64,000 nt of DNA, taken from Paracoccaceae bacterium. GTDB lineage: Bacteria; Pseudomonadota; Alphaproteobacteria; Rhodobacterales; Rhodobacteraceae. Shown here one piece after another: positions 41,924-50,678 of this stretch. Numbering within the stretch: position 1 is the first letter of the stretch; each line of letters opens with the position of its first letter. Where the stretch lies: the NCBI GenBank assembly GCA_018222585.1, contig JAAFAB010000010.1, positions 36,856 to 100,855 of the forward strand, in the 5' to 3' direction. The notes beneath the pieces were generated by a model. That model saw only the letters and a program-made list of their open reading frames with translations, was not told the origin of the DNA and made no database searches. A program made the position numbers and the translations under genes.

Positions 41924-42867
41924 TGGTAGCGGATCCTCGGGTCGGTCAGCGCATAGGACAGGTCGATGGCCAGGTTGATCAGCACGTAGGTGCCGGCGGT
42001 CAGCAGGATGATCGCCTGGATCAGCGGGTAGTCGCGGGCCAGCACGGCATCGACCACAAGGCGGCCAAGGCCGGGGATGTTGAACACCGTCTCGGTGACG
42101 ACCACGCCCGAGATCATCATGGCAAAGCCGGTGCCGACCACGGTCAGGATCGGGATCGCGGCATTGCGCAGGGCATGGCGGAACAGCACCAGCCCCTCGG
42201 GCAGGCCCTTGGCGCGTGCGGTGCGGACGTAGTCCTCGCGCAGGACTTCTAGCATCGAGGCGCGGGTCATGCGGGAAATCAGCGCGATGTAGATCGAGGC
42301 CAGCGCCAGGCCGGGCAGGAAGATGCGATGCGCGAAGGGGCCGATGCCGTCGGCCAGGGCCTTGTAGCCCTGCACCGGGAACCAGCGCAGGTGCACCGCG
42401 AAGACGCCGATCAGCACGTAGCCGATGACGAAGATCGGCACCGAGAAGCCGATGACCGAAACCGCCATCACCAGCCGATCGGTCATGCCGCCGTGCCGCC
42501 AGGCCGCCAGCACGCCCATGGGCAGGGCGATCAGCAGGGTCATCGCCATGGCCACCAGCGCCAGCGCCAGCGTCGGGCCCAGCCTCTGTCCGATCATCTC
42601 CAGCACCGGACGGTCCGAGATCAGCGAGCGGCCGAAGTCGCCCTGCAGCATCTGGCCGATCCAGGTGACGAACTGGACCGAGAGCGGTTCGTTCAGCCCG
42701 AGGCTCTCGCGGATCGCCTCGAGCTGGGCCAGCGAGGCCTGGTCGCCGGCAATCGCCTGGGCCGGGTCTCCGGGGGTGAGGCGCAGCAGCAGGAAGACGA
42801 AGACCGCGACGAAGAACATCACGGGGATCGCCATCAGCAGCCGGCGCAGGAAATAGCTGAGCATCAT
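41920..42867 (-). CDS. Oligopeptide/dipeptide-type ABC transporter permease (DppB-like)
   Basis: MMLSYFLRRLLMAIPVMFFVAVFVFLLLRLTPGDPA; DYVRTARAKGLPEGLVLFRHALRNAAIP. Confidence 0.94.
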   Translation of the reverse strand: MMLSYFLRRLLMAIPVMFFVAVFVFLLLRLTPGDPAQAIAGDQASLAQLEAIRESLGLNEPLSVQFVTWIGQMLQGDFGRSLISDRPVLEMIGQRLGPTLALALVAMAMTLLIALPMGVLAAWRHGGMTDRLVMAVSVIGFSVPIFVIGYVLIGVFAVHLRWFPVQGYKALADGIGPFAHRIFLPGLALASIYIALISRMTRASMLEVLREDYVRTARAKGLPEGLVLFRHALRNAAIPILTVVGTGFAMMISGVVVTETVFNIPGLGRLVVDAVLARDYPLIQAIILLTAGTYVLINLAIDLSYALTDPRIRYQ

Positions 42868-42922
42868 GGGCCTCGGGAACTGGGTGGTGCGCAGGGTGTG
42901 CAGCGGGGCGAGAGATGGAAAA

Positions 42923-42954
42923 GGGGCGGGCGGCCCGGAACGGGCCGCCCGCCC
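42923..42954 (-). promoter_or_regulatory. Strong intercistronic hairpin between SBP and permease genes (processing/attenuation)
   Basis: 14-bp perfect stem GGGCGGGCGGCCCG-GAA-CGGGCCGCCCGCCC inside the operon. Confidence 0.75.
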
Positions 42955-42968
42955 AAGTGGGGGAGAGG

Positions 42969-44549
42969 TTACTTGTGGACGCCCCAGAACAGGGTGATCG
43001 GGCCGGACTGGATGTCCTGCAGCTCCGTCCGCCAGGCGGCGACGGATTTGAACTCGCCCGCGTTGAAGTAGAAGCTGTCGTCCCAGGCGATCTGCTGGAT
43101 CTCCTCGGCGATCTGCTTCTGCTCGTCCAGGGTGCCGGCGGTCAGGTAGTCGGCGCGCAGCTCTTCCATGCGGGCATTGACCGGCCAGCCGGCCCAGCTG
43201 TTGTCATCGCCAGAGCCGTTGATCAGCGAATGCACCAGCGGGTTCCAGATGCCGGCGACGCCCCAGTAGGTGAAGAAGTAGTTCCAGCCGCCTTCGGCGA
43301 CCGGCTGCCAGCCGTTCTTGCGCGATTGCAGGGTGGACCAGTCCATCGAGGCGACCTCGACGGTGAAGCCCGCTTCGCGCATCCGCTCGGCGGCGACGAT
43401 GGGCTGGGTGGTCAGCACGGTCAGGTCGGTAGGCTGCATCATCAGCACCGGGGTGCCGTCGTAACCCGAGGCGGCCAGCAGCTCCTGCGCCTTGGCCATC
43501 CGTTCGTCCGCGCTGCCTTCCAGGTATTCGGCGCCCACGTCAGAGGCCAGCGGCACTTCGCAGCCGTAGATCGAGGGGCAGAGCTGGTAGTACTCGGAAT
43601 TGCCGATGGCGGTCTGCATCAGGGTTTCCTGGTCCAGCGCATACATGGCGGCCTTGCGGACCTCGGGGTCATCGAAGGGCGGCAGGCGGTGGTTGAAGCG
43701 GCCCGTCACCTGGGCGCCCAGCGGGTTCAGGATGCCGGTCTCGACCTCGTCGTTCATCGCCAGCAGCGGCAGCAGGTCGATGGTGACCTGTTCGATCAGA
43801 TCCACGTCGCCCGACTGGATCGCGTTGATCGAGGTCTGCATGTCGGGCATCGCCTGCCAGACCACGCGGTCGACGTTCACCACCTTGGCGCCGGCGGTCC
43901 AGCTGGCGGGCTCCTCCCGGGGCACGTAATCCTCGTTCTTCACGTAGACCGCCTGATCGCCGGGGCGGTAGTCGTCGGCCACGAACTTGAACGGACCCGA
44001 GCCGATGATCTCGGGGATCTGTTCGCCGACAGGCGTGTCGGCCAGCCGCTTGGGCATCATGAAGGCCGGGATGGGCGAGGGCTTGGCCAGCAGTTCCAGC
44101 AGCGGGCCGAAGGGGGATTTCATGTGGATGACCAGTTCGCGCTCGGAGGTGGCCTCGATGCTGTCGACATATTGCATCATGGTCTTTGCCGAGCCGTCGC
44201 TTTGCGACCAGCGCATCAGCGAGGCGACGCAATCCTCGGCGGTGACCGGGGTGCCGTCGTGCCACATCAGGCCCTCGCGCAGGGTCAGCGTGTAGGTCAG
44301 CATGTCGTCCGAGACCACGTAGTCGGCCATCTGCGGCTGCGGCTGATAGTCCGCGTCCATGCCCAGCAGGGTCTCGAAGACCATGAAACCATGGGTGCGG
44401 ACGATCTGCGCGGTGCTCAGATGCGGGTCGAGAGAGCGCAACGGTGCCTGCATGACGGCGGTCAGGGTGGTTTCGGCCCAGGCGGGAAGGGCAATAGTGC
44501 CCGCCAGCAGGGCGGCCAGGCCGAGGGACTTGAGGGGGTGGAAGGTCAT
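42969..44549 (-). CDS. ABC transporter substrate-binding protein, SBP_bac_5 family
   Basis: Signal peptide; LDPHLSTAQIVRTHGFMVFETLLGMD; YTLTLREGLMWHDGTPVTAEDCVASLMRW. Confidence 0.93.
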   Translation of the reverse strand: MTFHPLKSLGLAALLAGTIALPAWAETTLTAVMQAPLRSLDPHLSTAQIVRTHGFMVFETLLGMDADYQPQPQMADYVVSDDMLTYTLTLREGLMWHDGTPVTAEDCVASLMRWSQSDGSAKTMMQYVDSIEATSERELVIHMKSPFGPLLELLAKPSPIPAFMMPKRLADTPVGEQIPEIIGSGPFKFVADDYRPGDQAVYVKNEDYVPREEPASWTAGAKVVNVDRVVWQAMPDMQTSINAIQSGDVDLIEQVTIDLLPLLAMNDEVETGILNPLGAQVTGRFNHRLPPFDDPEVRKAAMYALDQETLMQTAIGNSEYYQLCPSIYGCEVPLASDVGAEYLEGSADERMAKAQELLAASGYDGTPVLMMQPTDLTVLTTQPIVAAERMREAGFTVEVASMDWSTLQSRKNGWQPVAEGGWNYFFTYWGVAGIWNPLVHSLINGSGDDNSWAGWPVNARMEELRADYLTAGTLDEQKQIAEEIQQIAWDDSFYFNAGEFKSVAAWRTELQDIQSGPITLFWGVHK

Positions 44550-44600
44550 TCTTGGTCTCCGTGTTGGGTGGATGGTTTCTTGTTGTTGTTTCGGTGATTG

Positions 44601-46061
44601 CTAGGGGCGCCAGGGATAGGCGCCGCTGGTGTCGAACTGCCGGTAGGGGATCAGGCGCACGTCGGCGGGGCCGAGGTCGGGCGTGTCGGTGACCAGGATC
44701 GCCTGTGCCAGCGGCGTGTAGAAATCGCGGAAATGGGTCTTGGAGCGCAGCAGGATCACGTCGTAATCCTCTGGCCGCTCGCCGAAGATGAAGAACGGGT
44801 CGCCATCCACCGCGAAGGCGAAATGCGACACCAGCGAGATGCGCACCTCGCCGACCTCGACCAGCGCCGTCAGGCCCAGGTCGACGGGCGCGCCCTGCTG
44901 GTAGCGGCCCGAGACGGTGAAGCGCTTTTCGCCGCTCCAGAGCACGCGGACGGTCAGCGCCAGCGGGCCGCCGGTTTCCGGCGCGCTCTTGCCGCCGATG
45001 TTCAGCGTGACATCGGCGCCCGCACCTGCCGCGTGGGCGGCGGCGGCGCTTTCGGGATCCAGCAGGAAGGGCACCATGACGCGGCCCAGATCGGCGCCCA
45101 GAACAGCGCGCAGCCCGTGGGTGCTGTCGTTCATCCGGTCGGCATGTTCCAGGATCACCACGGGCGCACCGCTGCCGCGCAGGCGCGCGGCTTCGGCGAT
45201 GGCGTCGTCCATCTGCCAGATCGGGATGGCACCGGACAGCTCGACCCGGGCGGCGTGCAGCGCGTCCGAGAGGCGCGCGGCCTTCTCCTCGGCCGCCTGC
45301 TGGCCCTGCCAGTCGAGGCAGATCACCGACATGCCGGTATTGGCGCTGTCGGCATAGGCGAAACCGCCCATGACCGAGATGTCGCAATCGCCCGCGGCTT
45401 CCTCGGCCCGGGCCATGTCGATCAGGCTTGCCAGCGGCTGCAGGGCCGTGGCCGACAGGATCGAGGGGATGACCACGCCGGGACGGGCCACGGCAAGGCC
45501 GGGGCGCGCCCCGGTTTCGATCATCCGCAGCAGGGCGCGGGCGGCGCGTTCGCCGGTCTCGCCCATGTCGATATGCGGCGAATGACGGTAGGCCACGGCG
45601 ATATCGGCGGCGGCGAAGGTCGCCGCATCGACATTGCCGTGATAATCCAGCGGCACCGCGATCGGCAGGTCGGGGGCGGCGGCGCGGGCGCGCTCGATCA
45701 GAGTGCGTTCCACGTCGGCAAAGCCCGGCGCCCAGCAGGCCCCGTGCAGGTAAAGCACCAGCCCGTCCAGCGGCCCCGAGGCGGCAAGGCCCCGCGCCAG
45801 CTCATCGGCGAAGGCGAAGATCGCGGCATCCTCGGCGGGACCGAGCGCGCCCAGCAGGGAATGGAACAGCGGCACCATCTCGGCCCCCGCGTCCTCCAGC
45901 ACCTTCAGCACGCCGCCCGCCACCGTGTTGGTGCCCCGGTACTGCGCCGGGATCTCGGCGCCCCGGAAACAGACCCGCTCGAAGTCCGCCAGGGTCGAGA
46001 CCTGCGGCACGGCAGTGACGGATTCGAGGTTGAGACCGGCGAAGGCGATGCGGCGCGTCAT
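44601..46061 (-). CDS. M81 family metallopeptidase (MlrC-like), copy 1
   Basis: MTRRIAFAGLNLESVTAVP; VLYLHGACWAPGF; VPLDYHGNVDAATF; HSPHIDMGETGERAAR. Confidence 0.85.
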   Translation of the reverse strand: MTRRIAFAGLNLESVTAVPQVSTLADFERVCFRGAEIPAQYRGTNTVAGGVLKVLEDAGAEMVPLFHSLLGALGPAEDAAIFAFADELARGLAASGPLDGLVLYLHGACWAPGFADVERTLIERARAAAPDLPIAVPLDYHGNVDAATFAAADIAVAYRHSPHIDMGETGERAARALLRMIETGARPGLAVARPGVVIPSILSATALQPLASLIDMARAEEAAGDCDISVMGGFAYADSANTGMSVICLDWQGQQAAEEKAARLSDALHAARVELSGAIPIWQMDDAIAEAARLRGSGAPVVILEHADRMNDSTHGLRAVLGADLGRVMVPFLLDPESAAAAHAAGAGADVTLNIGGKSAPETGGPLALTVRVLWSGEKRFTVSGRYQQGAPVDLGLTALVEVGEVRISLVSHFAFAVDGDPFFIFGERPEDYDVILLRSKTHFRDFYTPLAQAILVTDTPDLGPADVRLIPYRQFDTSGAYPWRP

Positions 46062-46063
46062 GA

Positions 46064-47389
46064 TCAGGCCTCGGTGACGCGGCGGATGGCGCGCGAGAGG
46101 CGTTCGGTGATCTGGTCGATCTCGTCCTCTGTGCAGATGTAGGGGGGCGCCAGCAGAACGTGGTCGCCGTTCACCCCGTCGATGGTGCCGCCCATGGGAT
46201 AGCAGAGCAGGCCCTCGGCCATCGCCTCGGCCTTGATGCGGGCGTGGATCTTGCGGGCCGGGTCGAAGGGCTGCTTGCTGTCCTTGTCGGCGACGATCTC
46301 GATGCCGCGGAACAGCCCGCGCCCGCGGATGTCGCCCACGTAGGACGATTGGCCAAGCGCCGCATCCAGCCCCGCCTGCAGCCTGTCGCCCAGCCGGTTG
46401 ACCTGGTCCATCATGCCGGGGCGCGAGATGATCTCGACCACCTTGTTGGCGGCGGCGGCGGCGACGGGATGGCCGATGTAGGTGTGCCCGTGCTGGAACA
46501 GGCCCGAGCCATCGCGGAAAGCGTCGTGGATCTGCTGCGACAGCAGCACGCCCCCGACGGGCTGGTAACCGCCGCCCAGCCCCTTGGCCACGGTGACGAG
46601 GTCGGGAACGATGCCCTCCTGCTCGAAGGCAAAGAGGCTGCCGGTGCGCCCCATGCCGCACATCACCTCGTCGAGGATCAGCAGGATGCCGTAGCGGTCG
46701 CAGAGCGCGCGGATGCGGCGGAAGTAATCGGCCACGGCAGGCACCGCGCCCAGGGTGGCGCCGACCACCGGCTCGGCCACGAAGGCCATCACCTGATCAC
46801 CGCCCAGTTCCTCGATCTTCTGTTCCAGCTCGGAGGCGAGGCGCGCGGCATAGGCCTCGGGCGCCTCGTCCTCGCGCTGATCGCGATAGGCGTAGCAGGG
46901 CGCGACATGATGGGTCTCTGGCAGGATCGGCTGGAACTGCACCCGTCGCATCGCATTGCCGCCGGTGGCCAGCGCGCCGATGGTATTGCCATGATAGCTC
47001 TGGCGGCGGGCGATGATGTGGCGCCGCTGCGGCTGGCCGATCTCGACATAGTACTGTCGCGCCATCTTCAGCGCCGCCTCGACCGCCTCGGAGCCGCCCG
47101 AGACCATGTAGAGATAGTTCAGCGGATCAGGCGCAAGGCCGGTCAGCCGCTCGGCCAGTGCCTCGGCGGCGTCGGTGGTGAAGAAAGAGGTGTGGGCGTA
47201 GGACAGGCGGCCGATCTGTTCGACCATGGCTTCCAGCACCTCGGGGTGATCGTGGCCGAGGCAGCTGACCGCCGCGCCGCCAGAACCGTCGATGTAGCGG
47301 CGCCCGGCCGCGTCGGTGATCGTCACGCCCTGGCCCGATACGGCGCGGGACAGGCTGGCCCCGATCTTGCGGTGAAGAAGTCTGGTCAT
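46064..47389 (-). CDS. Class-III pyridoxal-phosphate aminotransferase
   Basis: MVSGGSEAVEAALKMARQYY, LILDEVMCGMGRTGSLFA, VTVAKGLGGGYQPVGGVL PLP-lysine motif. Confidence 0.93.
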   Translation of the reverse strand: MTRLLHRKIGASLSRAVSGQGVTITDAAGRRYIDGSGGAAVSCLGHDHPEVLEAMVEQIGRLSYAHTSFFTTDAAEALAERLTGLAPDPLNYLYMVSGGSEAVEAALKMARQYYVEIGQPQRRHIIARRQSYHGNTIGALATGGNAMRRVQFQPILPETHHVAPCYAYRDQREDEAPEAYAARLASELEQKIEELGGDQVMAFVAEPVVGATLGAVPAVADYFRRIRALCDRYGILLILDEVMCGMGRTGSLFAFEQEGIVPDLVTVAKGLGGGYQPVGGVLLSQQIHDAFRDGSGLFQHGHTYIGHPVAAAAANKVVEIISRPGMMDQVNRLGDRLQAGLDAALGQSSYVGDIRGRGLFRGIEIVADKDSKQPFDPARKIHARIKAEAMAEGLLCYPMGGTIDGVNGDHVLLAPPYICTEDEIDQITERLSRAIRRVTEA

Positions 47390-47650
47390 TGTCTTTCCGT
47401 CTGTCGTTCCGGCCGGGCCGGGAATCGCGGGGCTGGCCCGCCGTCTTCTCTTGGTTGGCAGGCTCCGGCGTGCATTGCAACAAGTGTTTCAAAAATTACT
47501 GAAAGGAAACGAATGAAGCTTGAACTTCGCACGTGAAACGGTCAAATCATGGTCGCGGGGGGCCTCAGGCCAGCAAGCCCTATTGATTTCTTGTTTTTCA
47601 GCCTTCCAGGGCTCAAAAATGAGCCGGAGCAGATCGAGGAAGTGAAACAC

Positions 47651-48538
47651 ATGTTGCAACAGGACGTGCTGAGAGACCGGATTGTCGCGCGGTTCGAGGA
47701 GATGTCGCCGCAACTGCAACAGGCGGCACGCTACATTGTTGAGAACACCCAGGAAGTGGCCCTGGTCTCGATGCGGGAGCTGGCGCGCAACGCGGGGGTG
47801 CAGCCGGCGACCATGACCCGGCTGGCGAAGTTTCTGGACCTGTCCGGCTATGAGGACATCCGTGGCCATTTCTCAGAGGCGCTGCGGCTGCGGGCCGATG
47901 GTTTCGCCGCCCGGGCGCGGGAACGCGAGGGGGAGCATGGTCCGGCGGGCAGCGGGCTGGCCCACGACATGCTGCAAAGCCTTTCGGCGCAGATCGGCCG
48001 GTTGAGCGAACCGGAGTCGCTGGCCCGCCTGGAAGGCGCGGCGGATCTGCTGGGGCAGGCGCGGCGGGTCTACGTGCTGGGCCTGCGCTCCTGCCATTCG
48101 GTAGCCTGGCACTTCCACTATGTCATGACCCTGCTGGGCGACCGCACCGTGCACCTGGACGGGCCGGCGGACACAGGTGCGGACGGTCTGCTGCGGGCCG
48201 GGCCCGAGGACGTGTTGCTGGTGATCTCGATCAGCCCCTACGCGGTGCAGTCGCTGGAGCTGTCCGCGCTGGCCCGCGAAAAGGGCCTGTCGGTGGTGGC
48301 CATCACCGACAGTGAGGTCTCGCCCCTGATCCCGATCTCGGACCAGGTGATCCTCTGTTCGACCGAGAGCCGCACCTTCTTCCATACGCTGACCCCGGCA
48401 CTGGCGGTATCGGAGGTGCTCTGCGGCCTGCTGGCGGCGCGAGACCGCGAAGGCTCGCTGAAGGCGCTGCAGGAGGCCGACCAGCATCTTGCCACGCTCA
48501 ACATCTACGCCAATTCGATCCCGCGCCGCAGGATCTGA
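47651..48538 (+). CDS. MurR/RpiR-family transcriptional regulator (SIS domain)
   Basis: MSPQLQQAARYIVENTQEVALVSMRELARNAGVQPATMTRLAKFLDLSGYEDIRGHF; ORF could start upstream at 47549. Confidence 0.9.
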   Translation: MLQQDVLRDRIVARFEEMSPQLQQAARYIVENTQEVALVSMRELARNAGVQPATMTRLAKFLDLSGYEDIRGHFSEALRLRADGFAARAREREGEHGPAGSGLAHDMLQSLSAQIGRLSEPESLARLEGAADLLGQARRVYVLGLRSCHSVAWHFHYVMTLLGDRTVHLDGPADTGADGLLRAGPEDVLLVISISPYAVQSLELSALAREKGLSVVAITDSEVSPLIPISDQVILCSTESRTFFHTLTPALAVSEVLCGLLAARDREGSLKALQEADQHLATLNIYANSIPRRRI

Positions 48539-48550
48539 CCGGAAGGCCCC

Positions 48551-50035
48551 ATGACAAGACCCCGCCGCATTGCCGTCGCCCGCCTCTGGCACGAGGCCAA
48601 TTCCTTCAACCCCGTCCCGACCGGGCTGGAGGATTTCCGCCGCCGGGAATGGACGCGGGGGGTGGCGGCGCTGGAAGGCGCGCGCGGCACGGCGACCGAG
48701 CTGGGCGGGCTGGTGCGCTTCCTCGATGCGCATCCGGATTGGCAGGTGACGGTCTCGCGCTGCACCTCGGCGCCGCCCCTGGGGCCGGTGACGGAGGCGG
48801 CGCTGGCGACGATCCGCGACGAGATCCTGGCCGACCTCGCCGGGCAGGCGTGGGATGGCGTCTACCTCTCGCTGCACGGTGCCATGGTGGCCGAGGGCGA
48901 TCTGGCGCCGGACTACAGCCTGATCCGCGCGGTGCGCGAGGTGATCGGGCCGGAGCCGCTGCTGGCGGTCAGCCTGGACATGCACGCCTGCATCGACCCC
49001 TCGCTGGCGGGCGCGGCGGACATCCTGTCGGGCTACCAGACCTACCCCCATGTCGACATGGACGACACCGCGATCCGGGCGCTGAGCACGATGGAGCGTG
49101 CCTTTGCCCTTGGCACGCGCCCCTCCATCGCCTTGCGACAACTGGACTTCGCACCGCTTTCGCACGGCATGCGGACCGCCGAAGGGCCGATGGCCGAGCT
49201 GGTGGCGCTTGGTCGGCAGTCTTGCCGCGGCGCGGGGCTTGAGGATGTGACCTTCTTCGGCGGCTTCACCTATGCCGATACCCCCAACACCCGCGCCACG
49301 GTGGCGGTGACCCATCGGCCCGATATCGACCCGGCGCCGGTGCTCGGGGCGCTCTCGGCCGCCTACCTGGCGCGGCGTGAGGCCTTCCGGGTCGATCTGC
49401 CCGGCGCCGAAGAGGGCGTGACGCGGGCGCTGGACCACCTTGCCCGGGGCGCGCGCTGGCCCGTGGTGCTGGTGGATGCGGCGGACAATCCGCTCTCGGG
49501 CGGGATTGGGGATACCACGGCGCTGCTGCGCGCCATGCTGGCCGCCGGAAGCGATCTGCCGATGCTTTTCTGTTTCTTCTACGATCCGGCGCTGGTCGCA
49601 CAGGCGCATGAGCTGGGCGAGGGGGCGGCCATCGACTGCACCCTGGGCGGTCGCATCGCGCCGGACTTCGGCGCTCCGGTGCCCTTCCGGGGGGTGGTCG
49701 AGCGCTTGACCGATGGCCGCTTCCGCAACCGCGGCCCCTTCGAATACGGGCGCGAGATCGACATGGGGCGCACCGCCGTGCTGCGTGCGGGCGACATGCA
49801 GGTGGTTATCAGCGAGACCTGTCAGAGCGCCAACGATCCGGCCTGGTGCGACCTGCACAGGATCGACCTGAGCCGCATCGCGATCTTCGGCATCAAGGCA
49901 AAGAACCATTTCCGCGCGGGGTTCGATCCTCTCTGCGGGCCGATTTATGACGTCGACTGCCCCGGCGTCGCCCCGGCCGACATGTCACTGTTGCCTTATC
50001 GTCATATGCCGCCAGCATTCTACGCCTGGGCGTAG
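48551..50035 (+). CDS. M81 family metallopeptidase (MlrC-like), copy 2
   Basis: RRIAVARLWHEANSFNPVPTGLEDF; VYLSLHGAMVAEGD; VSLDMHACIDPSLAGAADILSGYQTYPHVDMDDT. Confidence 0.93.
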   Translation: MTRPRRIAVARLWHEANSFNPVPTGLEDFRRREWTRGVAALEGARGTATELGGLVRFLDAHPDWQVTVSRCTSAPPLGPVTEAALATIRDEILADLAGQAWDGVYLSLHGAMVAEGDLAPDYSLIRAVREVIGPEPLLAVSLDMHACIDPSLAGAADILSGYQTYPHVDMDDTAIRALSTMERAFALGTRPSIALRQLDFAPLSHGMRTAEGPMAELVALGRQSCRGAGLEDVTFFGGFTYADTPNTRATVAVTHRPDIDPAPVLGALSAAYLARREAFRVDLPGAEEGVTRALDHLARGARWPVVLVDAADNPLSGGIGDTTALLRAMLAAGSDLPMLFCFFYDPALVAQAHELGEGAAIDCTLGGRIAPDFGAPVPFRGVVERLTDGRFRNRGPFEYGREIDMGRTAVLRAGDMQVVISETCQSANDPAWCDLHRIDLSRIAIFGIKAKNHFRAGFDPLCGPIYDVDCPGVAPADMSLLPYRHMPPAFYAWA

Positions 50036-50434
50036 CGCTATGCTGCACTTGGCTTGACTGACGACTTCGGCCTGTGGGTGTACTCTCACGGCCGCATTCG
50101 CCTAGGTCTGTTTCCCTGAAAGCGGTCGCCGAGGCGCAAGCCTTTCGCAGAGGCTTTCGACAGAAGGAAACAGCAGCGCGCTGACAAAGCACGGCGGCGA
50201 TGGATCCTCAACAGGGTCGGGTGCTGTCCGCACTCGGTTGGGGTGTGGTTGCAAGCGACCGCTACGGGTACGGGGGCGAAAGAAAAGCTGCTGCACGCTG
50301 AGCTGCGTCACTGAGGCGGTTGGCCTTGGGGTGAACCGCGAACGGGTGGGGACACTGCGAAACAAACTGCGACATTTCAAGTCTCCGGTCTGTCATGGAG
50401 CCGCATGTTGGTGAAAAATATTTTAAAATCAATA

Positions 50435-50518
50435 TGGTGCGGGTGAAGGGACTCGAACCCCCACGCCAAAGGCGCCAGAACCTAAATCTGGTGCGTCTAC
50501 CAATTCCGCCACACCCGC
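50435..50518 (-). tRNA. tRNA-Leu(UAG), CCA encoded
   Basis: Minus strand GCGGGTGTGGCGGAATTGGTAGACGCACCAGATTTAGGTTCTGGCGCCTTTGGCGTGGGGGTTCGAGTCCCTTCACCCGCACCA; acceptor GCGGGTG/CACCCGC, anticodon loop TTTAGGT, long variable arm. Confidence 0.97.
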
Positions 50519-50678
50519 ATCCGGCAGCGCCCGGGGGCGTTGCGTGACGCGCTTACTAGCAAAGGCCCGGCGCGGATTGAAGTGAAAAACGCGCACCACC
50601 CGCGCCGCGCGCCGGATGCGTCTTCCCCGGCCCACGCAGGTGCTTCCAGTCGGCGGGGCTTTGGGCTATCTGCGGGAC

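Larger units (their letters stand above)
37786..50518. mobile_element. Putative tRNA-Leu-associated genomic island (integrase not found)
   Basis: Bounded by the partial tRNA-Leu repeat and the intact tRNA-Leu in island geometry; catabolic cargo. Confidence 0.5.

Noticed and set aside
44601-50035. Complete microcystin degradation (mlr) cluster
   Set aside because: Only MlrC-like M81 proteins are present; no mlrA (CAAX-type protease), mlrB or mlrD candidates, so microcystin as substrate is not claimed.
50102-50380. 92-aa minus ORF between the M81 gene and tRNA-Leu
   Set aside because: No homology recognised, runs through the hairpin; better explained as structured non-coding sequence.
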